64,000 bases of DNA. Origin: Modestobacter sp. VKM Ac-2977. Its GTDB lineage: Bacteria; Actinomycetota; Actinomycetes; Mycobacteriales; Geodermatophilaceae. The stretch covers positions 280,060 to 344,059 of the forward strand of contig NZ_JAPVBQ010000003.1 of NCBI RefSeq assembly GCF_026968045.1. Direction: 5' to 3'. The translations under genes and the position numbers were made by a program. Numbering within the stretch: the stretch's first letter is position 1; each line of letters starts with the position of its first letter. Below are positions 1 to 8,654 of this stretch, one piece after another. Below the pieces are notes generated by a model. That model did not search any database. It was not told the origin of the DNA and saw only the letters and a program-made list of their open reading frames with translations.

Positions 1-302
1 CCGGCGAAGTACACCAGCGTGCTGGTCACGCTGACCTCGACGCCGGGGGCGTACTCGTCGGTGCCGCTGACCAGCAGGCCGACGGTGACGGCCGGGTTGA
101 TGTGCGCGCCGGAGCTCGCCCCGGCGAAGACGCCGGCGAAGACGGCGAGCCCCCAGCCGAAGATGATGACGATCCAGCCGCTGTTGTTGCCGTTGGTCTT
201 CGGCAGCACGACGTTGGCGACCACGCCGACGCCGAGCAGCAGCAGGATCCCGGTGCCGAGTACTTCACTGCCGAAGACGGTCCAGAGACCGACGGTGTCC
301 AC
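1..302 (-). CDS. glpF: MIP-family aquaporin / glycerol facilitator (3' end outside window)
   Basis: Reading leftward from a GTG at 302-300, the first ~100 residues contain two hydrophobic segments, a glycine-rich stretch (AGVFAGASSGAH) and the first MIP pore motif as HINPAVT. This identifies an aquaporin/glycerol-facilitator channel of the inner membrane that admits glycerol. A good ribosome site (GAGGAGCG) sits about 7 bases before the GTG. The gene lies downstream of glpK on the same strand with a 159-base gap, so it is probably the last gene of an iclR-glpK-glpF unit. The second NPA motif and C-terminus are beyond base 1. Water versus glycerol selectivity cannot be read from this fragment; glycerol is inferred from the neighbours. 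Confidence 0.85.
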   Translation of the reverse strand, partial: MDTVGLWTVFGSEVLGTGILLLLGVGVVANVVLPKTNGNNSGWIVIIFGWGLAVFAGVFAGASSGAHINPAVTVGLLVSGTDEYAPGVEVSVTSTLVYFA

Positions 303-461
303 GAGTAGGCGCTCCTCACGACGGGCCCGCAGCATCGCGGGCCGTGCTGATCCAGGACGGGCCTGTGGCGGTGGTCACCACGCGTCCCGTCGTGCGAGGA
401 CCGTAGGAGGCGCACTGTGAGCTGGACAACAGTCTCGGTGCGACATCGTCGGACGACGACC

Positions 462-1964
462 TCAGGGCGCTCCCCAGGCGATGCTCAGCTCCACGGCACG
501 TTCCCAGCGGGGGTACTCCGCGGTCAGCGCCCGCGCCCGCTCCGGCGTCGGCGTCCACTGCGCCGACCGGTGCCAGTTCCGGCGCAGCGCCTCGACGTCC
601 GACCACACCCCCACGGCCAGGCCGGCGGCGTAGGCGGCCCCGAGGGAGACCGTCTCCCCCACCATCGGCCGCACCACCGGGGTGTCCAGCGCGTCGGCGA
701 CGAACTGCATGAGCAGGTTGTTGGTGGTCATCCCGCCGTCCACCCGCAGGGCCGGCAACGACAGGCCGGAGTCGGCGGCCATCGCCTGCACCACGTCGCG
801 GGTCTGCCAGCCGGTGGCCTCCAGCACCGCACGGGCCAGGTGTCCCTTGGTGACGTAGGAGGTGAGCCCGGCCACCAGGCCGCGGGCCTCCCCCCGCCAG
901 TGCGGCGCCAGCAGCCCGGAGAACGCCGGGACGACGTAGCAGCCGCCGTTGTCGCCGACCGTGCGGGCGAGGGTCTCCACCTCCGCGGCCGAGCTGATCA
1001 GGCCCAGCCCGTCGCGCAGCCACTGCACCAGTGCGCCGGCGACGGCGACCGACCCCTCCAGCGCGTACCGGACCGGCTCCCCGGCCAGCTGGTAGGCCAC
1101 CGTGCTGATCGACCCGGACCGGGTGCGCACCAGCTCGGTGCCGGTGTTCTGCAGCAGGAAGCTGCCCGTGCCGTAGGTGCACTTGGCCTCGCCGGGGGCG
1201 AAACAGGCCTGGCCGAACAGCGCCGCCTGCTGGTCGCCCAGCGCTCCCGCGATCGGCAGCGCCCGGTTCAGCGCGGTGGCCGTGCCCAGGACGCCGACCG
1301 AGGGGCGGATCTCCGGCAGCATCTCCGCCGGGATGTCGAAGAAGGCGAGCAGGTCGGGGTCCCAGCGGCAGCTGCGCACGTCCATCAGCAGGGTGCGGCT
1401 GGCGTTGGTCACGTCGGTGACGTGGACCCCGCCGTCCGGCCCGCCGGTGAGGTTCCAGATCAGCCAGGTCTCCATGGTGCCGAACAGCAGCTCGCCGCGT
1501 TCGGCGCGCTCCCGGGCGCGGGGCACGTGGTCGAGGATCCAGCGCAGCCGCGGGCCGGAGAAGTAGCCGGCGATCGCCATGCCGCTGCGCTCGGCGACCA
1601 CGCCGGCGTCGGGCCGGGCGGCCAGCTCCGTCACCAGGTCGGCGGTGCGGGTGTCCTGCCAGACCAGCGCCCGGGTCACCGGCCGGCCGGTGACCCGGTC
1701 CCAGACCACGGTGGTCTCCCGCTGGTTGGCGATGCCCAGCGCCACGACGTCCCCGGCGTCGGGCACGTCGCCGAGCACCTGCGCGGCGGTCCGCTGGGTG
1801 TTCGCCCAGATCTCCATCGGGTCGTGCTCCACCCAGCCGGGGCGGGGGAAGTACTGGTGGTGCTCACGCTGGCGGACGGCGACCATCCGGCCGCCCCGGT
1901 CGAACACCAGCGACCGCGTCGACGTCGTCCCCTGGTCGACGGCCAGCACGTAGCGGTCAGCCAC
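462..1964 (-). CDS. glpK: Glycerol kinase
   Basis: This 500-residue FGGY-family sugar kinase phosphorylates glycerol with ATP to sn-glycerol 3-phosphate in the cytoplasm. The N-terminal phosphate-binding motif is clear (LAVDQGTTSTRSLVFD), followed by the family signatures WVEHDP, GIANQRETTVVWD and WQDTRT. The FGGY C-terminal signature region (VDGGMTTNNLLMQFVADAL) is near residue 390. Length matches the family. The start is GTG at 1964, which overlaps the end of the upstream iclR gene by eight bases, so the two are translationally coupled. glpF follows. The divergent glpD supplies the next step, oxidation of glycerol 3-phosphate. Confidence 0.97.
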   Translation of the reverse strand: MADRYVLAVDQGTTSTRSLVFDRGGRMVAVRQREHHQYFPRPGWVEHDPMEIWANTQRTAAQVLGDVPDAGDVVALGIANQRETTVVWDRVTGRPVTRALVWQDTRTADLVTELAARPDAGVVAERSGMAIAGYFSGPRLRWILDHVPRARERAERGELLFGTMETWLIWNLTGGPDGGVHVTDVTNASRTLLMDVRSCRWDPDLLAFFDIPAEMLPEIRPSVGVLGTATALNRALPIAGALGDQQAALFGQACFAPGEAKCTYGTGSFLLQNTGTELVRTRSGSISTVAYQLAGEPVRYALEGSVAVAGALVQWLRDGLGLISSAAEVETLARTVGDNGGCYVVPAFSGLLAPHWRGEARGLVAGLTSYVTKGHLARAVLEATGWQTRDVVQAMAADSGLSLPALRVDGGMTTNNLLMQFVADALDTPVVRPMVGETVSLGAAYAAGLAVGVWSDVEALRRNWHRSAQWTPTPERARALTAEYPRWERAVELSIAWGAP

Positions 1965-2652
1965 CGCCGTGCCCCAGCTCCCGGGAGACGGCGTGGGCGG
2001 CGTCGACGACCATGGCCAGCAGCAGGCTGCGGGGTACGCCGCGGGCGTCGAACAGCGAGGTCAGCGCCCCGCTGACCCCCAGCGCGGCGACCACCAGCCC
2101 GCCCGCGGCGCGCACGGGTGCAGCGATCGCACCCGTCCCGGGCTCGTGCTCGCCCCGCTCGGCCGCCCAGCCCTGGGCCCGCACCTCGGCCAGCTCGGGC
2201 GGGTGGGCGGCCCCGTGCGCCAGCAGCACCTTGCCCAGCGCGGTGTTGTGCGCAGGGAGGGCGGTGCCGACCTCGAGCACCTGCGCGGAGTCGTCGGGGC
2301 GGAAGACGTGGTGGACGACGACCACCTCCGTGCCGGCGAGGGTGGCCAGCCGCACCGCCTGCCCGCTGCGGGAGGCCAGGGCGTCGGCCCAGTTCGAGGA
2401 GCGGGCCCGCAGCTCGTTGACGTCCAGGGACGTGCCCAGCCGGAGCAGCCCGGGGCCCAGCGCGTAGCGGCCGGTGGCCGGGTCCTGCGCCACGAAGCCG
2501 ACGTGCAGCAGGGTGCGGAGCAGGCTGTGCGCAGTCGTCTTGGCCAGACCGACCGCCGCGGCGATGTCGGTGACACCCAGCGTGCCGCCGGAGCCGGCCA
2601 CCACGCGCAGGATCGCCGCTGCGCGCTCGATGGACTGCACGGTGCCCGGCAC
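1957..2652 (-). CDS. IclR-family regulator of the glycerol genes
   Basis: This ~231-residue protein has an N-terminal winged helix-turn-helix (VQSIERAAAIL at the start, then GLAKTTAHSLLRTLLHVGFV as the recognition region) and a C-terminal IclR effector domain (LPAHNTALGKVLLA, GAIAAPVRAAGGLVVAALGVSG). I placed the start at GTG 2652: it leaves the usual short arm before the HTH, and a TAGCGT -10-like element lies eight bases upstream, suggesting a leaderless message. The frame stays open to GTG 2700, so a longer form is possible. By position it resembles GylR of Streptomyces glycerol operons and probably represses glpKF and the divergent glpD through the palindrome at 2707-2725. The effector is not visible from sequence. 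Confidence 0.88.
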   Translation of the reverse strand: MPGTVQSIERAAAILRVVAGSGGTLGVTDIAAAVGLAKTTAHSLLRTLLHVGFVAQDPATGRYALGPGLLRLGTSLDVNELRARSSNWADALASRSGQAVRLATLAGTEVVVVHHVFRPDDSAQVLEVGTALPAHNTALGKVLLAHGAAHPPELAEVRAQGWAAERGEHEPGTGAIAAPVRAAGGLVVAALGVSGALTSLFDARGVPRSLLLAMVVDAAHAVSRELGHGGG

Positions 2653-2706
2653 GGCGCCCGACGCTAGGCCATCGCGGGCCCGGATGGTGACCCAGCGCAC
2701 GTGAGT

Positions 2707-2725
2707 TGTCCGACCATGTCAGACA
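2707..2725. promoter_or_regulatory. Putative IclR operator between iclR-glpK and glpD
   Basis: The inverted repeat TGTCCGAC-CAT-GTCAGACA has 8-base arms with one mismatch. It lies between the divergent iclR and glpD genes, 55 bases from the proposed iclR start. A TACCGT -10-like hexamer for glpD is at 2757-2762. It is the only strong dyad in this gap, so it is the natural binding site for the adjacent IclR protein. Confidence 0.55.
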
Positions 2726-2812
2726 GCGGCCGTCGACGGTCCGTCGCGCACCGCCCTACCGTGGGTGCATCGTGCGCCGTCGTCGGCGATGGCCCGTACC
2801 GAGGAGTTCGCA

Positions 2813-4543
2813 ATGACGGCAGTCCGCCCACTCGGCCCCGAACAGCGCGCCCAGGCCTGGGCCGACCTCGCGGCCGGTGACTTCGAGGTCCTGGTGATCG
2901 GCGGCGGGGTGACCGGCGCCGGTGTCGCGCTGGACGCGGCCACCCGCGGCCTCAAGACGGCGCTGGTCGAGGCCCGCGACTTCGCCAGCGGCACCTCCTC
3001 GCGCTCCTCCAAGCTGTTCCACGGCGGACTGCGCTACCTCGAGCAGTTCGACTTCGGGCTGGTGCGGGAGGCGCTGCACGAGCGCGACCTCTCGGTCAAC
3101 CGGATCGCCCCGCACCTGGTCAAGCCGGTGCCCTTCCTCTACCCGCTCACCCACCGCGGCTGGGAGCGGCCCTACGTCACCGCTGGGCTCGCGCTCTACG
3201 ACGGGCTGGCCCGGCTCGGCGCGCTGTCGGACCCGATGCCCGCGCAGAAGCACCTGACCCGCACCGGTGCCCGCCGGGTGTTCCCCGCCCTCAAGCCCGA
3301 CGCGTTCGTCGGTGCCGTCCGGTACTACGACGCCCAGGCCGACGACGCGCGGCACACCCTGACCGTGGCCCGCACCGCCGCCGCCTACGGGGCGACCGTG
3401 CTCAACTCCGCCGAGGTCGTCTCCTTCGAGCACGCCGGTGGCCGGGTGGTCGGGGCGAAGGTGCGCGACGTCGAGACCGGGAACGAGGTCGACGTCTGCA
3501 GCGAGGTGGTCGTCAACGCCACCGGGGTGTGGACCGACGACGTCCAGACCCTGGTCGGCGGCCGCGGCCGGTTCCACGTGCGCGCCAGCAAGGGCGTGCA
3601 CATCGTCGTCCCGCGCGACCGGATCAACGGCGAGGCCGGCCTGATCCTGCGCACGGAGAAGTCGGTGCTGTTCGTGATCCCGTGGGGCAGCCACTGGATC
3701 ATCGGGACGACCGACACCGACTGGGAGCTGGACAAGGCCCACCCGGCCGCCAGCAAGGCCGACATCGACTACATCCTCGAGCACGTCAACGAGGTGCTGT
3801 CGGTCCCGATCACACACGCCGACATCACCGGGGTCTACGCCGGGCTGCGCCCGCTGCTGTCCGGTGAGCAGGAGTCGACCAGCCAGCTCTCCCGGGAGCA
3901 CGCCGTGGCCCGGCCGATGCCCGGCGTCATCGCCGTCGCCGGCGGCAAGTACACGACCTACCGGCCGATGGCCGCCGACGCGGTGGACGCCGTGGCCGAG
4001 GACGTCACCCGCCGGGTCCCGCCGAGCGTCACCGAGAACATCCCGCTGGTCGGCGCCGAGGGCTACGCGGCGATGGTCAACTCCCTCGACGGGCTCTCCG
4101 ACCGGTGGGGCATCCCGCGCTTCCGCGCCGAGCACCTGCTCAACCGGTTCGGGTCGCTCACCCCCGAGGTGCTCGACCTGGCCGCCGACGCCCCCGAGCT
4201 GCTCGAGCCGGTGCCCGGCGCCGAGGAGTACCTGATGGTGGAGATGGTGTGGTCGGCCGCGCACGAGGCTGCGCTGCACCTGGACGACCTGCTGGCCCGG
4301 CGCACCCGGATCTCCATCGAGACCCCGCACCGTGGGGTCGACTCCGCCGCGCCGGTCGCCCGAGCCGTGGCCGGGGTGCTGGGCTGGGACGACGAGCGGA
4401 TCGCCAGCGAGGTGGACAGCTACACCGCCCGGGTGGAGGCCGAGCGGCGCTCGCAGGAGGCTGCCGACGACCAGGAGGCCGACGCCGCCCGGGTCGCCGC
4501 ACCGGACACCCGCGCCGTCGCCGTCGGCCGCGCCCTGGGCTGA
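2813..4543 (+). CDS. glpD: Aerobic glycerol-3-phosphate dehydrogenase
   Basis: This FAD enzyme oxidises sn-glycerol 3-phosphate to dihydroxyacetone phosphate at the membrane and passes electrons to quinone. The protein is 576 residues. It has an N-terminal Rossmann FAD motif (VLVIGGGVTGAGVALDAATRG), then FASGTSSRSSKLFHGGLRYLE, IIGTTDTDWE, and the conserved YAGLRPLL and GGKYTTYR segments before the C-terminal helical domain. The start is ATG 2813, because GAGGAG sits six bases upstream; an in-frame ATG at 2765 has no ribosome site. The C-terminal ~25 residues are acidic and alanine-rich and look unstructured. It is divergent from iclR-glpK-glpF and completes glycerol entry into glycolysis. Confidence 0.97.
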   Translation: MTAVRPLGPEQRAQAWADLAAGDFEVLVIGGGVTGAGVALDAATRGLKTALVEARDFASGTSSRSSKLFHGGLRYLEQFDFGLVREALHERDLSVNRIAPHLVKPVPFLYPLTHRGWERPYVTAGLALYDGLARLGALSDPMPAQKHLTRTGARRVFPALKPDAFVGAVRYYDAQADDARHTLTVARTAAAYGATVLNSAEVVSFEHAGGRVVGAKVRDVETGNEVDVCSEVVVNATGVWTDDVQTLVGGRGRFHVRASKGVHIVVPRDRINGEAGLILRTEKSVLFVIPWGSHWIIGTTDTDWELDKAHPAASKADIDYILEHVNEVLSVPITHADITGVYAGLRPLLSGEQESTSQLSREHAVARPMPGVIAVAGGKYTTYRPMAADAVDAVAEDVTRRVPPSVTENIPLVGAEGYAAMVNSLDGLSDRWGIPRFRAEHLLNRFGSLTPEVLDLAADAPELLEPVPGAEEYLMVEMVWSAAHEAALHLDDLLARRTRISIETPHRGVDSAAPVARAVAGVLGWDDERIASEVDSYTARVEAERRSQEAADDQEADAARVAAPDTRAVAVGRALG

Positions 4544-4549
4544 GCCCCG

Positions 4550-4574
4550 CTGGGATCAGGTGACCTGATCCCAG
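4550..4574. repeat. Perfect palindrome just downstream of glpD
   Basis: CTGGGATCAGG and CCTGATCCCAG form 11-base perfect arms separated by TGA, seven bases after the glpD stop. There is no T-run. It could be the first of two terminator hairpins or a protein site. Confidence 0.6.
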
Positions 4575-4612
4575 GGGGACCTACCCGGTGGCAGACCGCC
4601 GGGTAGGTCCCC
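4575..4612 (+). terminator. Hairpin terminator after glpD
   Basis: Two perfect 14-base arms (GGGGACCTACCCGG and CCGGGTAGGTCCCC) flank a 10-base loop. It directly follows the 4550-4574 palindrome and lies between glpD and the TetR gene. A strong stem without a U-tract is usual for actinobacterial terminators. Confidence 0.65.
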
Positions 4613-4667
4613 ACAGGGCCAGTCAGGAACCCTGGCCGGCCCGGCCGGCGTGACGTAGCTCGCGTGT

Positions 4668-4702
4668 CGATGCAGGGCTGTATCCAATACAGTCCTGCAT
4701 CG
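4668..4702. promoter_or_regulatory. TetR operator overlapping promoter and start codon
   Basis: This 35-base dyad has outer arms CGATGCAGG and CCTGCATCG, one mismatched pair, inner arms CTGTAT and ATACAG, and a CCA centre. It ends on the first base of the TetR gene's GTG at 4702. A TACAGT -10-like hexamer (4688-4693) lies inside it, eight bases before the GTG. A repressor bound here would block its own promoter. Confidence 0.72.
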
Positions 4703-5328
4703 TGACCGACGTCGACCTGCAACGGCCCAAGCGCCGTCGCGAGGCGACCGTCGAGCGACTGCTGGACGCCGCCCTGGAGACCTTCGCCGAGCAGGGCTTC
4801 GCCGCGGCCAGCGTCGAGGACATCTGCAGTCGCGCCGGGCTCACCCGCGGCGCCTTCTACTCCAGCTTCAAGACCAAGGACGAGCTGTTCGAGGCGTTGA
4901 TGACCCGCGAGGTCGAGCGGGACCTCGCGCGGGTCGCCGAGCTCCTCACCGGCCTCGCCGACGAGCCGGACCCCCTCGCCGCCGCGGTCGACCGGGTGCT
5001 GGGTGCCTTCCGCTGTGACCGCACCTGGGCCCTGGTGGTCACCGAGTACACGCTGCACGCCGCCCGGAACCCCGAGGCCGCCGAGGTGCTGCGCCGGCAC
5101 GACGACCAGCTCGGCAGCCGGCTCGCCGAGCTCGTCGACCGGATGGCCGCCGAGGCAGGGCTGACCTTCACCCTGCCGGCCGCCGACCTCATCGGGGCGG
5201 CCACCGCCTTGCTCAGCGGGCTCACCGTCATGTCGCTCACCGCGCAGGGTGACCTCGAGCCCCTGCGCCGCACCGCCCTGCTCTCCCTCGTCCGCGGCGC
5301 GGTGTCGCGCCCCTCGACCACCCCCTGA
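4702..5328 (+). CDS. TetR-family repressor of the adjacent MMPL exporter
   Basis: This 208-residue protein has a TetR helix-turn-helix at residues ~15-62 (RLLDAALETFAEQGFAAASVEDI then GLTRGAFYSSFKTKDELFEAL), followed by an all-helical ligand domain. The start is GTG 4702. No ribosome site precedes it, the operator ends on its first base, and TACAGT lies at the distance expected of a -10 for a leaderless transcript. It is followed after 22 bases by the MMPL transporter, so it most likely controls its own expression and that exporter in response to an exported or toxic lipophilic compound. The ligand is unknown. Confidence 0.9.
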   Translation: MTDVDLQRPKRRREATVERLLDAALETFAEQGFAAASVEDICSRAGLTRGAFYSSFKTKDELFEALMTREVERDLARVAELLTGLADEPDPLAAAVDRVLGAFRCDRTWALVVTEYTLHAARNPEAAEVLRRHDDQLGSRLAELVDRMAAEAGLTFTLPAADLIGAATALLSGLTVMSLTAQGDLEPLRRTALLSLVRGAVSRPSTTP

Positions 5329-5350
5329 CCGGCTGAACCCAGGAGAACCG

Positions 5351-7591
5351 ATGTCCACCCTGCTCTACCGGATCGGCCGCGCGGCCTATCGCCGTCGCGG
5401 GATCTTCTCCGTGGCCTGGCTCGCGGTCCTCGGCCTCGTCGTGACGCTCTTCCTCACCATCGGCGGGGAGTTCGACGACGAGTTCACCATCCCCGGCTCG
5501 GAGTCCCAGGCCGCGCTGGACCGGCTCGACGAGGTCTCCCCCGCAGCCGCCGGAGCCGGCGCGCAGTTGGTGTTCGTCGCCCCCGAGGGCGCCACGGTGG
5601 CCGACCCGCAGTACGCCGCCGCGATCGCGGAGACCGTGGCCGCAGCCGGGCAGGTCGACCAGGTCGCCGGGGTGCAGGACCCCTTCGCCACCCAGTCGAT
5701 CAGCCCGGACGGGCGCGCAGCCCTCGCGCCGGTGCAGTACTCGGTGCAGGGTCCCGAACTCGGCGAGACCGCCCTGGAGGACCTGCAGGCTGCCACCACC
5801 GCGGCCACCGACGCAGGCCTGGAGGTCGAGGTCGGCGGGGCCGCCTTCAACACCGGGGCGGTCACCGTCGGCCCCCTGGAGCTCATCGGCGTCGTGGTCG
5901 CCGTCCTGGTCCTCGTGATCACCTTCGGCTCGCTGCTCGCCGCCGGCATGAACCTGCTGACCGCGCTGGTCGGCGTGGGCATCGGGCTCACCGGGCTGCT
6001 GGCGACGTCCGGGCTGATCACGCTCTCCTCGACCGCCCCCACGCTGGCGCTGATGATCGGCCTGGCGGTCGGCATCGACTACACGCTGTTCATCCTGTCC
6101 CGGCACCGCTCCCAGCTGGCCGCCGGCATGGAACCCGAGGAGTCCGCGGGGCGGGCCGCCGGCACGGCCGGGTCCGCCGTGGTCTTCGCCGGCCTGACCG
6201 TGATCATCGCGCTCTCCGGTCTCGCCGTCGTCGGCATCCCGTTCCTCACCGTGATGGGCCTGGGTGCCGCCGGGACCGTGCTGGTCGCCGTCCTGGTCGC
6301 GCTCACCCTGCTGCCCGCGCTGCTGGGCTTCGCCGGCTCCCGGCTGGTGCCCAAGCCGGGGTCCCGCGCCGACCGTCGCGAGCGCGCGCTCGCCGAGCAC
6401 GACGGTGTACCGGCGCGCACCGGTGGCGCCCGCTGGGGCGCCTTCGTCACCCGCCGGCCGCTGCTCACCGTGCTGGTCACGGTCGTCGGCCTGCTGGTGA
6501 TCGCGATCCCCGCGCTGCAGCTGCGCCTGGCCCTGCCCGACGCCAGCACGGCGCCCGAGGAGAGCACCACCCGCCAGGCCTACGACGCGGTCAGCGAGTT
6601 CTTCGGCCCCGGGGCCAACGGCCCGCTCATCGTCTTCCTCGACGGGCTGGACCCGGCGACCGCCCAGCAGGCGGCGGGCCAGGCCGCCGCCGCGATCGGT
6701 GGCACGCCGACCGGGCAGCCCGGGGAGTTCACCGGTGGGCTGGACGACGTCGCCTTCGCCGCCCCCCAGGTGCTGGCCGACGGCACCGCCGCGATCGTCC
6801 AGGTGGTGCCGGAGAGCGGTCCGCAGGACGAGGCGACGACCGCGCTCGTGGCCGGGCTGCGTGACCTCGGGGACGACCTGGCGGCCGACACCGGCGCCGA
6901 CGTGACGGTGACCGGGCTGACCGCCGTCGCCATCGACGTCTCCGACCGGCTGGGCAACGCGCTGTTGCCGTTCACCCTGGTCGTCGTGGGCCTGGCGCTG
7001 GTCCTGCTGCTGCTGGTCTTCCGCTCGGTCCTGGTGCCGGTCAAGGCCGCGCTGGGCTTCCTGCTGTCGGTGGGCGCCTCGTTCGGCGCCGTCGTCGCGG
7101 TCTTCCAGTGGGGCTGGCTGATGGACGTCTTCGGCGTGCCGGCCACCGGACCGGTCATCAGCTTCATGCCGATCCTGCTGATGGCGGTCCTCTTCGGCCT
7201 GGCGATGGACTACGAGGTCTTCCTCGTGTCGCGGATGCGCGAGGAGTTCGTGCACGGGGCGGCCCCGCGGGTGGCGGTGGTCGCCGGCATGCGGCACGCC
7301 TCCCGGGTGGTGGTCGCGGCGGCGCTGATCATGTTCTCGGTCTTCGGCAGCTTCGTGACCATCGAGGACGTGACCGTCAAGGCGATCGCGTTCGGGCTGG
7401 CGGTCGGCGTCCTGGTGGACGCCTTCGTCGTCCGGATGACGCTGGTGCCCGCGGTGCTGGCGCTGCTGGGCCGCTCGGCCTGGTGGCTGCCGCGCTGGCT
7501 GGACCGGCTGCTGCCCGACCTGGACGTCGAGGGTGCCAAGCTCGGCCGGACCGTCGAGGCCGAGCGCACCCCGGAGCCGGTGGGCAGCTGA
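5351..7591 (+). CDS. MMPL-family (RND-type) membrane exporter
   Basis: This 746-residue inner-membrane protein has two MMPL repeats. Each has an isolated N-terminal membrane helix, an extracytoplasmic domain, and a five-helix block (GPLELIGVVVAVLVLVITFG onward near residue 175; FTLVVVGLALVLLLLVF near 545). The RND signature is present twice as GLAVGIDYTLFILSR and GLAMDYEVFLVSRMREEF, whose Asp-Tyr pairs are the expected proton-relay site. The start is ATG 5351 with AGGAGA upstream; a longer open frame extends back into tetR without a ribosome site. Such proteins export lipids, siderophores or drugs. Regulation by the upstream TetR protein is likely; the substrate cannot be read. Confidence 0.93.
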   Translation: MSTLLYRIGRAAYRRRGIFSVAWLAVLGLVVTLFLTIGGEFDDEFTIPGSESQAALDRLDEVSPAAAGAGAQLVFVAPEGATVADPQYAAAIAETVAAAGQVDQVAGVQDPFATQSISPDGRAALAPVQYSVQGPELGETALEDLQAATTAATDAGLEVEVGGAAFNTGAVTVGPLELIGVVVAVLVLVITFGSLLAAGMNLLTALVGVGIGLTGLLATSGLITLSSTAPTLALMIGLAVGIDYTLFILSRHRSQLAAGMEPEESAGRAAGTAGSAVVFAGLTVIIALSGLAVVGIPFLTVMGLGAAGTVLVAVLVALTLLPALLGFAGSRLVPKPGSRADRRERALAEHDGVPARTGGARWGAFVTRRPLLTVLVTVVGLLVIAIPALQLRLALPDASTAPEESTTRQAYDAVSEFFGPGANGPLIVFLDGLDPATAQQAAGQAAAAIGGTPTGQPGEFTGGLDDVAFAAPQVLADGTAAIVQVVPESGPQDEATTALVAGLRDLGDDLAADTGADVTVTGLTAVAIDVSDRLGNALLPFTLVVVGLALVLLLLVFRSVLVPVKAALGFLLSVGASFGAVVAVFQWGWLMDVFGVPATGPVISFMPILLMAVLFGLAMDYEVFLVSRMREEFVHGAAPRVAVVAGMRHASRVVVAAALIMFSVFGSFVTIEDVTVKAIAFGLAVGVLVDAFVVRMTLVPAVLALLGRSAWWLPRWLDRLLPDLDVEGAKLGRTVEAERTPEPVGS

Positions 7592-7596
7592 GCACA

Positions 7597-7630
7597 CCCG
7601 GTCCCGGTTCCACGTGGAACCGGGACCGGG
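7597..7630. repeat. 34-base perfect palindrome with parS-like core (site 1)
   Basis: The 14-base core GTTCCACGTGGAAC (7607-7620) is extended symmetrically to 34 bases without mismatch. It lies between the MMPL gene and the lyase gene. The outer part could act as a terminator hairpin. The core matches four other sites in this window and resembles ParB-binding parS. Confidence 0.7.
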
Positions 7631-7665
7631 GAGCAGGATGGGGGTCGACGGCGAGGAGGCCTGGC

Positions 7666-8607
7666 GTGAACGAGTTCGACCTGGTGCTGCCGACGGCGGT
7701 CGACGTCCGTGAGGTCGGGATGCGGGACGGGCTCCAGCTGGAGGACCCGGTCCCCCTGGCCGCCAAGCTGGCCATGCTCGAGTCGCTGGTGGCCACCGGC
7801 GTCCGGCGGATCGAGGTGACCTCCTTCGTCTCGCCGAAGGCGGTGCCCGCCCTGGCCGACGCCGACCAGGTCGCCGCGGAGCTGCACCGCTTCGACGGCG
7901 TGCACTTCTCCGCCCTGGTGGCCAACCCGCGGGGCGCGGTCCGGGCGGTCGACGCGGGGATCGCGCACCTGGAGTACGTGGTCTCCGCCGCCGACTCGCA
8001 CAGCCGCGCCAACGCCGGCCGCTCCACCGCCGAGGCCGTCGCCGCGGTGGGGCAGATCGCCGAGCTCGCCCACGGCGCCGGTGGCTCGCTGGAGGTCATC
8101 GTCGCCACGGCCTGGGACTGCCCGTTCGACGGGCGGACGCCGGTGGCCCGCACCGTCGACGTCACCCGGGCCGCGGTCACCGCCGGCGCCGACCAGCTGT
8201 GCCTGGGCGACACCATCGGCACGACCACCCCGGCGCGCGTGGTCCGGCTGCTGGACGAGGTCCGCCGGGCCTGCCCGGGTGTGCCGTTGGGCGTGCACTT
8301 CCACGACACCCGTGGCACCGGTCAGGCCAACGCCCTGGTGGCCCTGCAGGCCGGCGTCACCCAGCTCGACGCCTCCGTCGGCGGCCTGGGCGGGTGCCCG
8401 TTCGCGCCGGGCGCCAGCGGCAACATCGCCACCGAGGAGCTCGTCTACTGGCTGGCCGACGCCGACGTGGCGACCGGCATCGACCTGGACGCCGTCCTCG
8501 CCGCGGCCGCGGTCACCGAGCGGGCCGTCGGTCATCAGCTGCCCAGCTCCCTGTACCGGGCCGGTGGGCGCAACGCGCCCCGCGGCGCGGTGGTCAGCGG
8601 TGGGTGA
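7666..8607 (+). CDS. Hydroxymethylglutaryl-CoA lyase-like enzyme
   Basis: This 313-residue DRE-TIM metallolyase has the opening motif VREVGMRDGLQLE, a metal-binding region at VHFHDTRGTGQANAL, and the catalytic-cysteine loop GGLGGCPFAPGASGN near residue 245. These are hallmarks of HMG-CoA lyase, which splits HMG-CoA into acetyl-CoA and acetoacetate at the end of leucine breakdown; close homologues cleave related 3-hydroxyacyl-CoAs. The start is GTG 7666 with GAGGAGG eight bases upstream. No leucine-catabolic carboxylase or dehydrogenase genes flank it here, so the exact substrate is inferred from the family only. Confidence 0.88.
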   Translation: MNEFDLVLPTAVDVREVGMRDGLQLEDPVPLAAKLAMLESLVATGVRRIEVTSFVSPKAVPALADADQVAAELHRFDGVHFSALVANPRGAVRAVDAGIAHLEYVVSAADSHSRANAGRSTAEAVAAVGQIAELAHGAGGSLEVIVATAWDCPFDGRTPVARTVDVTRAAVTAGADQLCLGDTIGTTTPARVVRLLDEVRRACPGVPLGVHFHDTRGTGQANALVALQAGVTQLDASVGGLGGCPFAPGASGNIATEELVYWLADADVATGIDLDAVLAAAAVTERAVGHQLPSSLYRAGGRNAPRGAVVSGG

Positions 8608-8654
8608 CCGGTCGCACGGTGCCCCACCGGGTCGCGCGTGATGGGATCGACGGT

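Noticed and set aside
3571-3584. GTTCCACGTGCGCG inside glpD as a sixth parS-like site
   Set aside because: Only the left half and centre match; the right half is not AAC, and it is explained by conserved coding sequence.
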